Source: Paenibacillus phytohabitans
GTDB lineage: Bacteria > Bacillota > Bacilli > Paenibacillales > Paenibacillaceae
DNA length: 64,000 nt
Assembly (NCBI RefSeq): GCF_013141775.1
Contig: NZ_WHOB01000023.1
Span: forward strand, 1-64,000
Direction: 5' to 3'
Shown one piece after another: positions 28,258-37,053 of the stretch (within the stretch, counting starts at the first letter, position 1; the number at the start of each line of letters is the position of its first letter). Both the position numbers and the translations under genes were made by a program. The notes beneath the pieces are model-generated. The model ran no database searches. It was not told where the DNA came from and worked only from the letters and a program-made list of their open reading frames with translations.

Positions 28258-30999
28258 GTGTCGAAACCAGTATACGGTAAAAATGCTGTACAGTCGAGAA
28301 ATGTTGAAAAGATATCCAGTTACATATGGGCTTTGGTTATTGGTTTCATTGTGTTTTTGGTTTGGACCCCGTTTCAAGTGGGATTGTTTAATGGGCAGCA
28401 GATCGACTTTGAGAAGCCGATTTATGTGTCATCGCTGCTGAGCAGCCTCTTGCTGCTGGTATGGATAGGCTTGTACTTCACAAAATTCAAGCTGGAAGGA
28501 CAGCGTGACTTACTGGCTATGGCCTCGTTGCTGCTTCCCGCTACGTATGCGTTGTCGCTTATTGGCGCTGTTTCGCATTATATGGCGATGAACCTGCTGT
28601 TTATACAGAGCATGTATGTCGCAATATTCATTATAGCGTTATATCTGCTCCAGCAAAAGCAACTAAATGTTGTCATTCAGAATGCCATTCTGGCGATTGC
28701 CTATTTCATCGTGGGCTTTGGCCTGCTGAACTGGCTTGGAAGCTGGAAATTCGCTGGAGGCCTTGTAGGCTGGTTCTCCAACACAGTACGCAGTGGTAAA
28801 TACTTGGATGCCGTGATGACAGACTCGAACGGCTTGCGTCTGACTTCTATTTTCCAGTATGCCAACACTTACGCTGCGTTCCTGATGGCTTTCTTGTTTG
28901 TTGCAGTGTTCGCACTCGTCCGCTCTAAAAAATGGTACGGCACATTGACTCACAGTTTCATGCTTGTACCGATTATTGTATCTCTGCTGCTGACCTTATC
29001 CCGTGGCGGACTCGTAATGCTGCCAGTTGTGTTTATTCTTCTGCTGTTGTTCCTGAAGCCTGCTCAGCAGATTCTGTGGATTATTCATCTTGCGATTTCC
29101 GGTATCGCTGCTCTGCTGGTTACCAGCCCGCTAACTACGCTTGGAACAGAGTTGAATACCACCTTCACTTCGTCAGCCGCGTTAAAGGCCTGGGCTTACC
29201 TGCTTGTGGCCTCAGCGGTTGTTGCAGCTTTTGGCTGGGCGATTCAGCGGTTTGCCGCTCCGTGGCTGCAAAAGAAGCTGGGAAGCTGGGAAACGCGAAA
29301 ATTAACAGGGCTGTGGATTCCACTCGGCTCAATCGTTCTTGTAGCTATTGTTGCTTTCCTGCTTATTGGGACAAGCGTACGCAGCGTTTTGCCTGATAAT
29401 ATTGAAACACGGCTGGAGAACATCAACTTCAAACAGCATAGCGTACTGGAGCGCATCACTTTTTATAAGGATGCTATGAAGGTTGTTAAGGATTATCCGG
29501 TCATTGGATCCGGCGGGGGTGGTTGGGCCTCCCTTTATGAACATTATCAGAACAACCCTTATGTAAGCCGTCAGGTTCACAATTTCTTCCTTCAGTATTT
29601 GATTGAGGTCGGAATCGTCGGATTTATCGTGTTTATGGGCTTTATCGGATATATTTTCTATAAATACATCCGTGCTTACCTGAAACGGGACAAGGACGAG
29701 TTCAATAATGGATTCTTCTTCTACATTATTGCTCTGTCCATTCTTGTTCACAGTCTGCTGGACTTTAACATGAGTTATGCGTTCATGGGGATTCTGGTAT
29801 TCATTGGTTTGGCTGGTATGGGAGCGGTTATGGACAACAAGCCTCTACGCCAGAACTGGAACAAGGCTGGACTACGCTTCGGTTACTTTGCTGTACTGGC
29901 CATCGGCTCTGTGTTCCTGCTCTTCCTGTCCATCAGCTATATCGGATCCAGTAATGCCGCACTCAAAGGTAAAAATCTAGTTAGCGTGAGTCAATCATAC
30001 GAAGAGATTAAGACTCCGCTGGTCGAAGCACTGCAGAGTCGTCCTTTCCACCCGGAATCGGCAATCTATCTTGCATCCCTTGACCTGACGGTCTTTAAAC
30101 AAACACAAGATGAGCAGTATCTAGCTGAAGTTTATAATGTTCTGAGCCGTGCACTCAAGGATGAGCCATACAATAAAGATTTACTGAAACAATTGATCAG
30201 TTACTACGATCTCAAAGGACAAAGTGATCTGGGCTTCAATGTCTACCGCGACAACGCAGATAAATTCAATTGGGATATCGATTGGTATGAGGCATTGATT
30301 AGCCGTGCACAGGCTTTTGCAGCTGCAGCCAATGTGCAAAAAGACGAAGCTAAGAAACAGGATTACCTAACTGCCGGTCTTGAAGCATACCAGCATGTGG
30401 TTGACGGTGTAGAGCACCTGAAGACTTTGCCGCCTGAACAGCTGCAGGGCCGTCCGTTCTCGATTACTCCGACGATTGCATTGAATGCCGGCAAGCTGCA
30501 AATGCTGTCAGGCCAAGCTGAGCAAGCTGCTGCTACGTTGAAGCTCGGTTTTGCAGACAACTATGCAGATATCGTCAGTAGCACAACACTATGGGACACT
30601 AACTGGTATAGCTCTCTGATTGCCCGTGCCTTCGAATTGGCACAACAATCCTTCGCTCAGCAGGATGAGGCTAACAAAATCATTCATCTCAACATTGGAC
30701 TGGATGCCTACAATCAAGTGGCATCTGATCTGCAAGGCCAGCCTCTTCCTTCGTCAATCAACTTGAATGCAGGGAAACTCCAGTATATGGCAGGTCAGGT
30801 GCAGGCAGCCGCAGCCACTTTAAAGCTTGCCTTGAGCGATGATTACAGTGATGCAGCCAATCGCGAAGCAGCCCGCTGGTATCTAGCTGCATTGAAGAAA
30901 TCTGAGACCGCGCAAGACCAGACGGTCTATGATAAGCTCATCGCCGCTGATCCTGCAGAGGCTGCAGAGATTGACGTCATTGTTAATACACAATACTAA
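28258..30999 (+). CDS. WaaL/Wzy-like membrane ligase with repeat tail, candidate protein O-glycosyl ligase
   Basis: 913 residues, GTG start with AAAAGGAG at 8 bp. Residues 20-570 hold about 12 helices with the O-antigen ligase (Wzy_C) core: a long outer loop around 400-440 containing GSGGGGWASLYEHYQ and VHNFFLQYLIEVG, with the histidine expected for this family. The part after ~590 is soluble and built of helical TPR-like units, with internal similarity (LNAGKLQMLSGQAEQAAATLKL recurs as LNAGKLQYMAGQVQAAAATLKL about 125 residues later). This layout matches WsaB/WsfB proteins of Geobacillus and Paenibacillus S-layer glycan loci, thought to transfer the glycan to S-layer protein outside the cell. 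It runs opposite to the other glycan genes; terminator at 31036. Confidence 0.82.
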   Translation: MSKPVYGKNAVQSRNVEKISSYIWALVIGFIVFLVWTPFQVGLFNGQQIDFEKPIYVSSLLSSLLLLVWIGLYFTKFKLEGQRDLLAMASLLLPATYALSLIGAVSHYMAMNLLFIQSMYVAIFIIALYLLQQKQLNVVIQNAILAIAYFIVGFGLLNWLGSWKFAGGLVGWFSNTVRSGKYLDAVMTDSNGLRLTSIFQYANTYAAFLMAFLFVAVFALVRSKKWYGTLTHSFMLVPIIVSLLLTLSRGGLVMLPVVFILLLLFLKPAQQILWIIHLAISGIAALLVTSPLTTLGTELNTTFTSSAALKAWAYLLVASAVVAAFGWAIQRFAAPWLQKKLGSWETRKLTGLWIPLGSIVLVAIVAFLLIGTSVRSVLPDNIETRLENINFKQHSVLERITFYKDAMKVVKDYPVIGSGGGGWASLYEHYQNNPYVSRQVHNFFLQYLIEVGIVGFIVFMGFIGYIFYKYIRAYLKRDKDEFNNGFFFYIIALSILVHSLLDFNMSYAFMGILVFIGLAGMGAVMDNKPLRQNWNKAGLRFGYFAVLAIGSVFLLFLSISYIGSSNAALKGKNLVSVSQSYEEIKTPLVEALQSRPFHPESAIYLASLDLTVFKQTQDEQYLAEVYNVLSRALKDEPYNKDLLKQLISYYDLKGQSDLGFNVYRDNADKFNWDIDWYEALISRAQAFAAAANVQKDEAKKQDYLTAGLEAYQHVVDGVEHLKTLPPEQLQGRPFSITPTIALNAGKLQMLSGQAEQAAATLKLGFADNYADIVSSTTLWDTNWYSSLIARAFELAQQSFAQQDEANKIIHLNIGLDAYNQVASDLQGQPLPSSINLNAGKLQYMAGQVQAAAATLKLALSDDYSDAANREAARWYLAALKKSETAQDQTVYDKLIAADPAEAAEIDVIVNTQY

Positions 31000-31035
31000 A
31001 ACGTTCAAAGGATACAACCCTAAAAACGCATAGAG

Positions 31036-31077
31036 AAAAGCGGTCCACTGTCTGAGTACAGTAGACCGCTTTTTTTA
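31036..31077 (+). terminator. Bidirectional terminator between ligase gene and galU
   Basis: AAAAGCGGTCCACTG pairs with CAGTAGACCGCTTTT, with one mismatch, around loop TCTGAGTA and is followed by a T-run on the plus strand. On the minus strand the stem is followed by TTTTCTC, so it can also stop galU transcription. It sits midway in the 121-bp convergent gap. Confidence 0.9.
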
Positions 31078-31120
31078 TGATTAAATGATGATATTCTGCG
31101 CAAGATTGTAATACAACCTG

Positions 31121-32008
31121 CTACCTGCTGTACAGCTTCTCTTCATTTTCTATAACCTCTTTAAGATACTGCAATAGCCCTTCTTTAAGCTCCTCATGCT
31201 GAAGTGCATAATGGATGCTTGTCTGAATGAAACCCATCTTCTCACCGACATCATGACGTTTGCCTTCAAAATCATAAGCAATAATCCGCTCTACTTCACT
31301 TAAACGTGAGATAGCATCCGTAAGCTGAATCTCTCCACCTACGCCCACCTGCTGTTCGCCAAGCATGTCGAAGATACGCGGAGTCAGGATATACCGTCCC
31401 AGGATCGCCAGGTTGGATGGAGCATCTTCTCTCTTCGGCTTTTCGACTAGGCGGTTGGCCTTGTAGACACGTTCTGCTAATTCAGTTCCATCCACCAGTC
31501 CATACCGGGAAACTTCTTCCCACGGCACCTGTTGAACTCCCACAATAGAGGATTTGTACTGATCGTATACATCAATCATCTGCTTCAGACATGGCTTATC
31601 CGACTCTACAATGTCATCCCCAAGCAGAACGGCAAAAGGTTCATTGCCGATGAATTTACGTGCGCACCAGATGGCATGTCCGAGGCCGCGCGGTTCTTTT
31701 TGACGGATGTAATGAATATCGGCCATCTCCGAGGATTTACGTACCGATTCCAGCAGCTCCCACTTCTGCTTCTCAGCCAGGTTGAATTCCAGTTCGAACG
31801 AGTTGTCAAAATGGTCCTCAATCGCACGCTTGCCCTTCCCCGTCACAATAATGATATCTTCAATCCCGGAAGCTACTGCTTCTTCAACAATATATTGAAT
31901 TGTCGGTTTATCTACAATCGGCAGCATTTCTTTGGGCATCGCTTTGGTCGCAGGCAGAAAGCGGGTACCCAGGCCAGCTGCGGGAATAATGGCTTTACGG
32001 ATCTTCAT
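31121..32008 (-). CDS. galU: UTP-glucose-1-phosphate uridylyltransferase
   Basis: 295-residue nucleotidyltransferase (GalU/GtaB/YngB family) making UDP-glucose, the donor for wall, capsule and glycolipid sugars. [21 protein letters not shown] (residues 10-30) is the nucleotide-binding signature; [36 protein letters not shown] and a later [10 protein letters not shown] (substrate site) are all present. Monocistronic, leftward, AAGGAG before ATG. At the right flank of the glycan locus it can feed the GtrB-like enzyme and the priming transferase; it may also be one of several housekeeping copies. Confidence 0.95.
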   Translation of the reverse strand: MKIRKAIIPAAGLGTRFLPATKAMPKEMLPIVDKPTIQYIVEEAVASGIEDIIIVTGKGKRAIEDHFDNSFELEFNLAEKQKWELLESVRKSSEMADIHYIRQKEPRGLGHAIWCARKFIGNEPFAVLLGDDIVESDKPCLKQMIDVYDQYKSSIVGVQQVPWEEVSRYGLVDGTELAERVYKANRLVEKPKREDAPSNLAILGRYILTPRIFDMLGEQQVGVGGEIQLTDAISRLSEVERIIAYDFEGKRHDVGEKMGFIQTSIHYALQHEELKEGLLQYLKEVIENEEKLYSR

Positions 32009-32147
32009 GACATAGCTCCTTCTGGCTTCTTGTTTTCATTACTGATTTCTTATAGAAAAATGGCATATTTGATTCAATTATAGCAGTTCTAGCAGAATAT
32101 TGGCAGACTGTTTGTGCTACATCTTGGAACAGATGTAGAAAAAGCAA

Positions 32148-32195
32148 AGGCCAGATGTCCTGAGAGTGTATGGCTCCTCAAGGACAGTCTGGCCT
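32148..32195 (-). terminator. Terminator of the U32 gene
   Basis: On the minus strand AGGCCAGACTGTCCT pairs with AGGACATCTGGCCT, with a bulge, and TTTGCTTTTTC follows. It lies 59 bp past the U32 stop and 140 bp before the galU start. Confidence 0.8.
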
Positions 32196-32253
32196 AGCAT
32201 GTATTATTTGATCCTGCATCAATACATATACGTCTGAAGATTACACAAATTGC

Positions 32254-34773
32254 CTATTTCGCATTAACCAACTGCCCGCGTGTAACCCCAAGCTGGTTGG
32301 TGGCCTTCAGGCTTTTCCAAACCTGCGTTCCGGAGATTTCTCCGCGCAGTGCGCGGCTGTATAGGCTGATAACCTCAGCTACCTGTTCCGGTGTTTCCTC
32401 TAGGAACTCTACACGGAAAGAAGATACGCCAAGCTCACGGAAGTGATTCAGGTATTCTGCACCTGACTGTTCAACAGCGTTATAGACAGTGTTACGGCAG
32501 CCTTCATCTACACGGACGGGATGGGACATACCGATCCGGTCCTGCAGTGAAGCACGCTGCTCCTCACAAGGGCGGCCACAGTTGGTGTAGTCAGTGCCTT
32601 CACTCATGAAGGTACAGTACACGCAGTGCTCGGTGTGGAACATCGGCAGATGCTGGTGAATAACAACCTCCATCCGCGAGGTGTCGCTATGTCCGAGCAG
32701 ATCAACCATCTGCTGGATGTTCAGGTCATACGATGGAGTGACCACGTCACAGCCGGTATTCAGGAACAGATCAACTGCTCTGTGATTAGCGATATTCAGC
32801 GAGAAATCGCCGATCAGCCGGGGATGCACAGCATCCGGATGCTCCATCCGGTGGCGCAGGTAATAATACAGCGCGCCGGTATTGCGCACCAGCACAGCAT
32901 CCGGCTGCAGCCGCAGGATGTTGGCATGGTAGCCGTTCTCGTTCGGCATATGGATGCGCGGTGTGGCCAGCGTGATGCTGGCCCCTGCAGCCCGCACAGC
33001 GTCTACTGCCGCCGGGAACTGCTTGATGAACTCGAAATCGGCGTAAATGTTCGTCACGCCGGCTTCGAGCGCAGCCTGCACCTGCGGCAGGCTGCGGCAC
33101 AGCGCGGTGAGCTCCGCTTTACCGCGCGCCTCTGCAGCGCCCCTGCGGGAAGCGCCGCCGTAGACCTCTACCTCCCGTTTCACATACACGGGAGGCTTCG
33201 GGCGCTCGCCTGCAAGCAGCTCCACCGCCTGGCGGCGGATGCTGTTCAGCTCGCGCATGGGCACAATCACGTCGCCTTGCAGATGCGACTCCAGCGCCTC
33301 AAGCTGGAACACGGTTCCGCCCAGGCGGCCGAATTGTTCTTCCAGCAGCGCGGTATCCATCGGACGCTTTTGCGCTGTCTCCAGCGCGAGCTCCGAATCC
33401 ACACGGACGGTTACCTTCTTCTGAATGTCCGTCCACCAGGTCGTCAGCTTCTCACCCGCGCAGCCTTGCACTCTCACATGAACCGGGAAGACCCTGTAAG
33501 GTTTCTCGGTCTCATACGACTGGCGAAGCGCTTTGTCGAGCGCCGGATCGTTCGTCTTCCAGATGCGGACGCCTACATGCAGACGGCGCAGATCCACGTC
33601 ATTACGGCCGGGTACGATGTCGATAATCCAGCCTTCGCCGGCTTCGCCCTCCAGCTTGACGCCTTTGCGGCGCAGATCGTAGACGCGGCCGCCCTCCTCC
33701 TTCTTGGTCGGATCTCCGGCATCGAACACGATTCCGTCTCCGCGCTTAAGCGGAGCATGAATACGGCAGACTACACCGTCGCGCAGAATCTGTTCGACGG
33801 TTCCCATGAACACACCCCGGCTTTTCGGGAAGGTGCCATCAACTAATTTCTTATTGTTAGTACCGTCCAGGAAACCATGAGTGAAGCCGCGCGAGAAGCT
33901 CTGCTGCAGCTCACGCATGTCCTCCTTCGAGGTCGGTGTCCAGTTACCGTCAAAATACTTATCAATCGCTTTGCGGTATTTACTAACCACATTCGCAACG
34001 TATTCGGGAGTCTTGAGCCGGCCTTCAATTTTGAAAGAGGTCACTCCAGCTTCAATCAGTTCGGGCATCAGATCAATAGCGGCAAGATCTTTCGGGGACA
34101 GCAGGTAGGTTACATCACCCATCGGCTTCACTTCTCCGTCTACCACCAGGTCATACGGCAGGCGGCAGGCCTGGGCACATTCTCCGCGGTTCGCAGAGCG
34201 TCCGCCCCACATTTCGGAAGTCAGACATTGTCCGGAATAGGATACACATAGTGCACCATGCACGAAGACTTCCATCGGCAGGCGGGCTTGTTCGCCAATC
34301 GTGCGGATCTGCTTCAGATTATTTTCACGGCCAAGGACTACACGTTCCAGCCCCCAAGGCTTCGTGAACTCCACCGCTTCCGGTGAAGTAATCGTCATTT
34401 GCGTAGAACCGTGAATCGGGAAATCCGGAGAGATCTCTCGGATCATTTGGACCAGACCCAAGTCCTGTACAATTACCGCATCCACACCGGCATCTACGCA
34501 GGCATCAATAAGTTCTTTTGCATCCGGCAGCTCATTCTCAAACACCAGTATATTAAAGGTCAGAAACCCCTTCACTCCATAGCTGTGCAGAAAGGCCATA
34601 ATCTCCGGCAGCTCGTCCATGCGGAAGTTGTTGGCTCTGGCCCGTGCATTGAATTTCTCTACGCCAAAAAAGACAGCATCCGCCCCGTTCGCCACTGCTG
34701 CACGCATGCAGTCCCAGTCTCCCGCCGGAGCCAGCAGTTCTACGTCTTCTCTGCGTATTTGTTGCTCTTTCAT
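32254..34773 (-). CDS. Double-length U32 family protein, RlhA/TrhP-type RNA hydroxylation
   Basis: 839 residues. The N-terminal half is a full U32 barrel: ELLAPAGDWDCMRAAVANGADAVFFG, LGLVQMIREISPDFPIHGSTQM, and the four-cysteine iron-sulphur pattern GALCVSYSGQC ... GECAQACRLPYDLV at ~172-207. A middle beta region (DUF3656-like) covers ~330-480. The C-terminal third is a second barrel-like part with its own cysteines (HCVYCTFMSEGTDYTNCGRPCEEQ, ~730). Family members hydroxylate 23S rRNA or tRNA wobble uridine using prephenate-derived chemistry, although older annotation calls them collagenase-like peptidases. Monocistronic with terminator at 32148. RNA modification is more likely than proteolysis. 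Confidence 0.85.
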   Translation of the reverse strand: MKEQQIRREDVELLAPAGDWDCMRAAVANGADAVFFGVEKFNARARANNFRMDELPEIMAFLHSYGVKGFLTFNILVFENELPDAKELIDACVDAGVDAVIVQDLGLVQMIREISPDFPIHGSTQMTITSPEAVEFTKPWGLERVVLGRENNLKQIRTIGEQARLPMEVFVHGALCVSYSGQCLTSEMWGGRSANRGECAQACRLPYDLVVDGEVKPMGDVTYLLSPKDLAAIDLMPELIEAGVTSFKIEGRLKTPEYVANVVSKYRKAIDKYFDGNWTPTSKEDMRELQQSFSRGFTHGFLDGTNNKKLVDGTFPKSRGVFMGTVEQILRDGVVCRIHAPLKRGDGIVFDAGDPTKKEEGGRVYDLRRKGVKLEGEAGEGWIIDIVPGRNDVDLRRLHVGVRIWKTNDPALDKALRQSYETEKPYRVFPVHVRVQGCAGEKLTTWWTDIQKKVTVRVDSELALETAQKRPMDTALLEEQFGRLGGTVFQLEALESHLQGDVIVPMRELNSIRRQAVELLAGERPKPPVYVKREVEVYGGASRRGAAEARGKAELTALCRSLPQVQAALEAGVTNIYADFEFIKQFPAAVDAVRAAGASITLATPRIHMPNENGYHANILRLQPDAVLVRNTGALYYYLRHRMEHPDAVHPRLIGDFSLNIANHRAVDLFLNTGCDVVTPSYDLNIQQMVDLLGHSDTSRMEVVIHQHLPMFHTEHCVYCTFMSEGTDYTNCGRPCEEQRASLQDRIGMSHPVRVDEGCRNTVYNAVEQSGAEYLNHFRELGVSSFRVEFLEETPEQVAEVISLYSRALRGEISGTQVWKSLKATNQLGVTRGQLVNAK

Positions 34774-35020
34774 TTATATCCTCCTAAACCGCCTGTTCGG
34801 CGGGTCATTTACAGCTTTTTAACTTATTAATTGTATCAAATATCACACCTCTGCGCCATCAAAATGGCAAGAATTATATGAATAATAGGAGGACAGAAGC
34901 ATCATGCTGCATTTTTTTGTCTTTTACATCGCAAATCACCAGGGTACGAAATACCGTCCGGCTGTAGTCCATCAATCTTTTCCAATATCCGTACAAACTC
35001 CACAAACTCTTTCCCATCAT

Positions 35021-35057
35021 AAAAAAACGTCCCGCTGCCTGCCGGCAACTGAGACGT
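35021..35057 (-). terminator. Terminator of the htrA-like/stalk-domain transcript
   Basis: On the minus strand AACGTCTCAGTTGCC pairs imperfectly with GGCAGCGGGACGTT and is followed by TTTTT. It lies 35 bp beyond the stop at 35092. The remaining 34774-35020 gap has no firm gene, but see the finding on an open minus-strand fragment at 34902-35048. Confidence 0.75.
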
Positions 35058-35091
35058 TCTTAGTCATAGCTAATTATACGCTAACATTAAA

Positions 35092-37053
35092 CTATGAGGA
35101 TTCCCCCCACCCAAACGACCCCAGCACCCTCTCCAACACCGCCAGCTGGCTGGCCGTTGCATTGGCATCGTTCAGCGTGACGGTGATCGTGAACACCACA
35201 TCATTCTTGCTGAAGATAACATTCCGAGTGCTCACAGGGATGCTGCCCTTGGTCTGCTGTACGGTGAGAATTGTGGCAGGCACTCCCGCAAAGGTGGTTT
35301 CCTCCACACTTGTCACCTGCGGCCCTTTCGGGTCTTTTTTGGTGTTCTGATAATAGCTCTGCAGCTGGCTGACGGCATATTCCATGGTTACATCCGGACT
35401 GGCATAAATCTGGAACCGTCCGCCGGTGAAGCGGTATTCCACGGTCTGGCTCTCAAAAAGATCCTGATATGGCGTCCACAGGCGCGGAATATCAATGCTG
35501 TAGCCGTATGCTTTGGAGCTCTTAGGGATCGACTTTGTGCTGAGCAGCGCGTAATCATCGGTTTCCAGACGGCCAAAGTTCTCCTTGATCTGCGCAAAAT
35601 CAATATCAATGGAGTTAAGCACATCTGTGAACCGCGCCTTGTCGCCATCCTGTCCGGACGCTGTCCGGTATTCAAAATAATAGCGGTAGCCGTTCTTCAA
35701 CAGCAAAATCTGATATTCCGTACTCCAGCCGTTGCCTGGATTGAGTCCGATTTCATTGATCAATGCCGGCTCACCGGAGACTTTGCCTGCGATGCCGTTC
35801 TTCAGCGTATAAGCTTCGGCCACGTAGGTGTCACGCAGCTGCGACTCCAGTTCCCGGCTCCAGCTCTCGAGCGTTGAGCCCGCAGGGGCAGAGCTCACTT
35901 TTACACGCAGATAGCTTCCCTGTTTGCTCTCATAATATAAATGCTGGTCATCCACACTCCAGTCTGCCGGCACCAGCAGTGAGATTCCGTAGTCTTCGTT
36001 ATATCCTTCGCGCAGGCCGTTTGTGACTGTGGAGAGATCACGGATGCTTTTGTCGGAAGAATTATAGGAAGGTTGGAAGGAGTCCAGCAGCACGGCATAC
36101 TGATCCAGATCTTTATAGTTCACCGCGTTATCGTCCGTCAGATAAATTTCATACAGCCTGCCGTCAGCATAATATTGCCTGCCTTCCCACAGCGCTCCGC
36201 TGGAATCCTTGCTGACTATCCGGGCGTAAGGAACCTTGGCTTCAGGCACGACCTCCCGGTCCAGTACAGTCTCTCCGCCCTCCTCCGATGACCGCACCAG
36301 ATTCTCCAACAGCCCTTCCGGATCAAGCAGCACCTCCTGCGGTGAAGCATGGACCTCCAGATAACAATCATTCTCTGCACTCATAAAAGTCGCTACATTC
36401 TCATTCCCCCCGCTGTCACCCACAACAAGTCCGGGAGGATAATTCATGCTCCATTCAAAATAACTGTTGCCGATCCGGGTCTTGCCGACATCACTGTCGA
36501 TGCCGCTCTCCGATTCTGCTGCCGCTTCCTTCTCCGAAGGAGTAAGTGTAACCAGCAATCCCCCGCCATCTGCCGCAGTAATCCGCGCACCGAGCACTCC
36601 GGTCACGAACCGCAGGGGCACCATCAGCACACCGGAAACCATCCGCGGCGGCGCAGCAAGCTTAATTTTGATGCCATCCTTCCAGGCAGTGGTACTGCCT
36701 ATCGTCATCGCTCCGGTATGTGCACCGTACATCACCTTCACCACATCGCTACCTTCAAGCGAGACTGTGCTGCCGAATGCTTTTTTGAAAATTCCCAGCG
36801 GTACCATGACCGCCCCGCTCTCCGTAAAAGGCTTCTGAATCACTATCGGTTCCCCGTTAACCTTTGCAGATGTACTGCCTACTTTGAGGCTTAGCTTTAG
36901 AATCGGAGTTTCTGCCGCATAAGCATTCATGCCCGGAAATACAGCTAGCAACAATAGCACTACCAGCATGACAGACAGTCCGCGGAATATATATCCCATC
37001 CCCAATCGCGGCGTTCCTGCTCCTGCAAGCCTTCTACTCTTCCGCCTGATCAT
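35092..37053 (-). CDS. Secreted stalk-domain (copper amine oxidase N-like) protein
   Basis: 653 residues from ATG 37053, chosen because GGAGG is nine bases upstream; two in-frame ATGs lie slightly before it. An N-terminal basic region then a hydrophobic signal (VMLVVLLLLAVFPGMNAYA) sends it out of the cell. Residues ~55-170 hold two copper-amine-oxidase-N-like repeats (VMVPLGIFKKAFG and VLMVPLRFVTGVLGA), a module widespread in Paenibacillus surface proteins and not enzymatic. Three weakly similar ~150-residue PsbP/DUF-like beta units follow (YFEWSMNYPPG, YGISLLVPADW, YGYSIDIPRLW). Function unknown. It overlaps the HtrA-like gene by 20 bp, so both are made together. Confidence 0.83.
   Translation of the reverse strand: MIRRKSRRLAGAGTPRLGMGYIFRGLSVMLVVLLLLAVFPGMNAYAAETPILKLSLKVGSTSAKVNGEPIVIQKPFTESGAVMVPLGIFKKAFGSTVSLEGSDVVKVMYGAHTGAMTIGSTTAWKDGIKIKLAAPPRMVSGVLMVPLRFVTGVLGARITAADGGGLLVTLTPSEKEAAAESESGIDSDVGKTRIGNSYFEWSMNYPPGLVVGDSGGNENVATFMSAENDCYLEVHASPQEVLLDPEGLLENLVRSSEEGGETVLDREVVPEAKVPYARIVSKDSSGALWEGRQYYADGRLYEIYLTDDNAVNYKDLDQYAVLLDSFQPSYNSSDKSIRDLSTVTNGLREGYNEDYGISLLVPADWSVDDQHLYYESKQGSYLRVKVSSAPAGSTLESWSRELESQLRDTYVAEAYTLKNGIAGKVSGEPALINEIGLNPGNGWSTEYQILLLKNGYRYYFEYRTASGQDGDKARFTDVLNSIDIDFAQIKENFGRLETDDYALLSTKSIPKSSKAYGYSIDIPRLWTPYQDLFESQTVEYRFTGGRFQIYASPDVTMEYAVSQLQSYYQNTKKDPKGPQVTSVEETTFAGVPATILTVQQTKGSIPVSTRNVIFSKNDVVFTITVTLNDANATASQLAVLERVLGSFGWGESS

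Noticed and set aside
32626..33846. 406-codon open frame on the plus strand
   Set aside because: Antisense to the U32 gene; composition is Arg/His/Gln-rich and motif-free, caused by codon bias of the real gene.
34904..35350. 148-codon frame on the plus strand with GGAGG upstream
   Set aside because: The second half is antisense to the stalk-domain gene and the first half crosses its terminator; no motif is seen.
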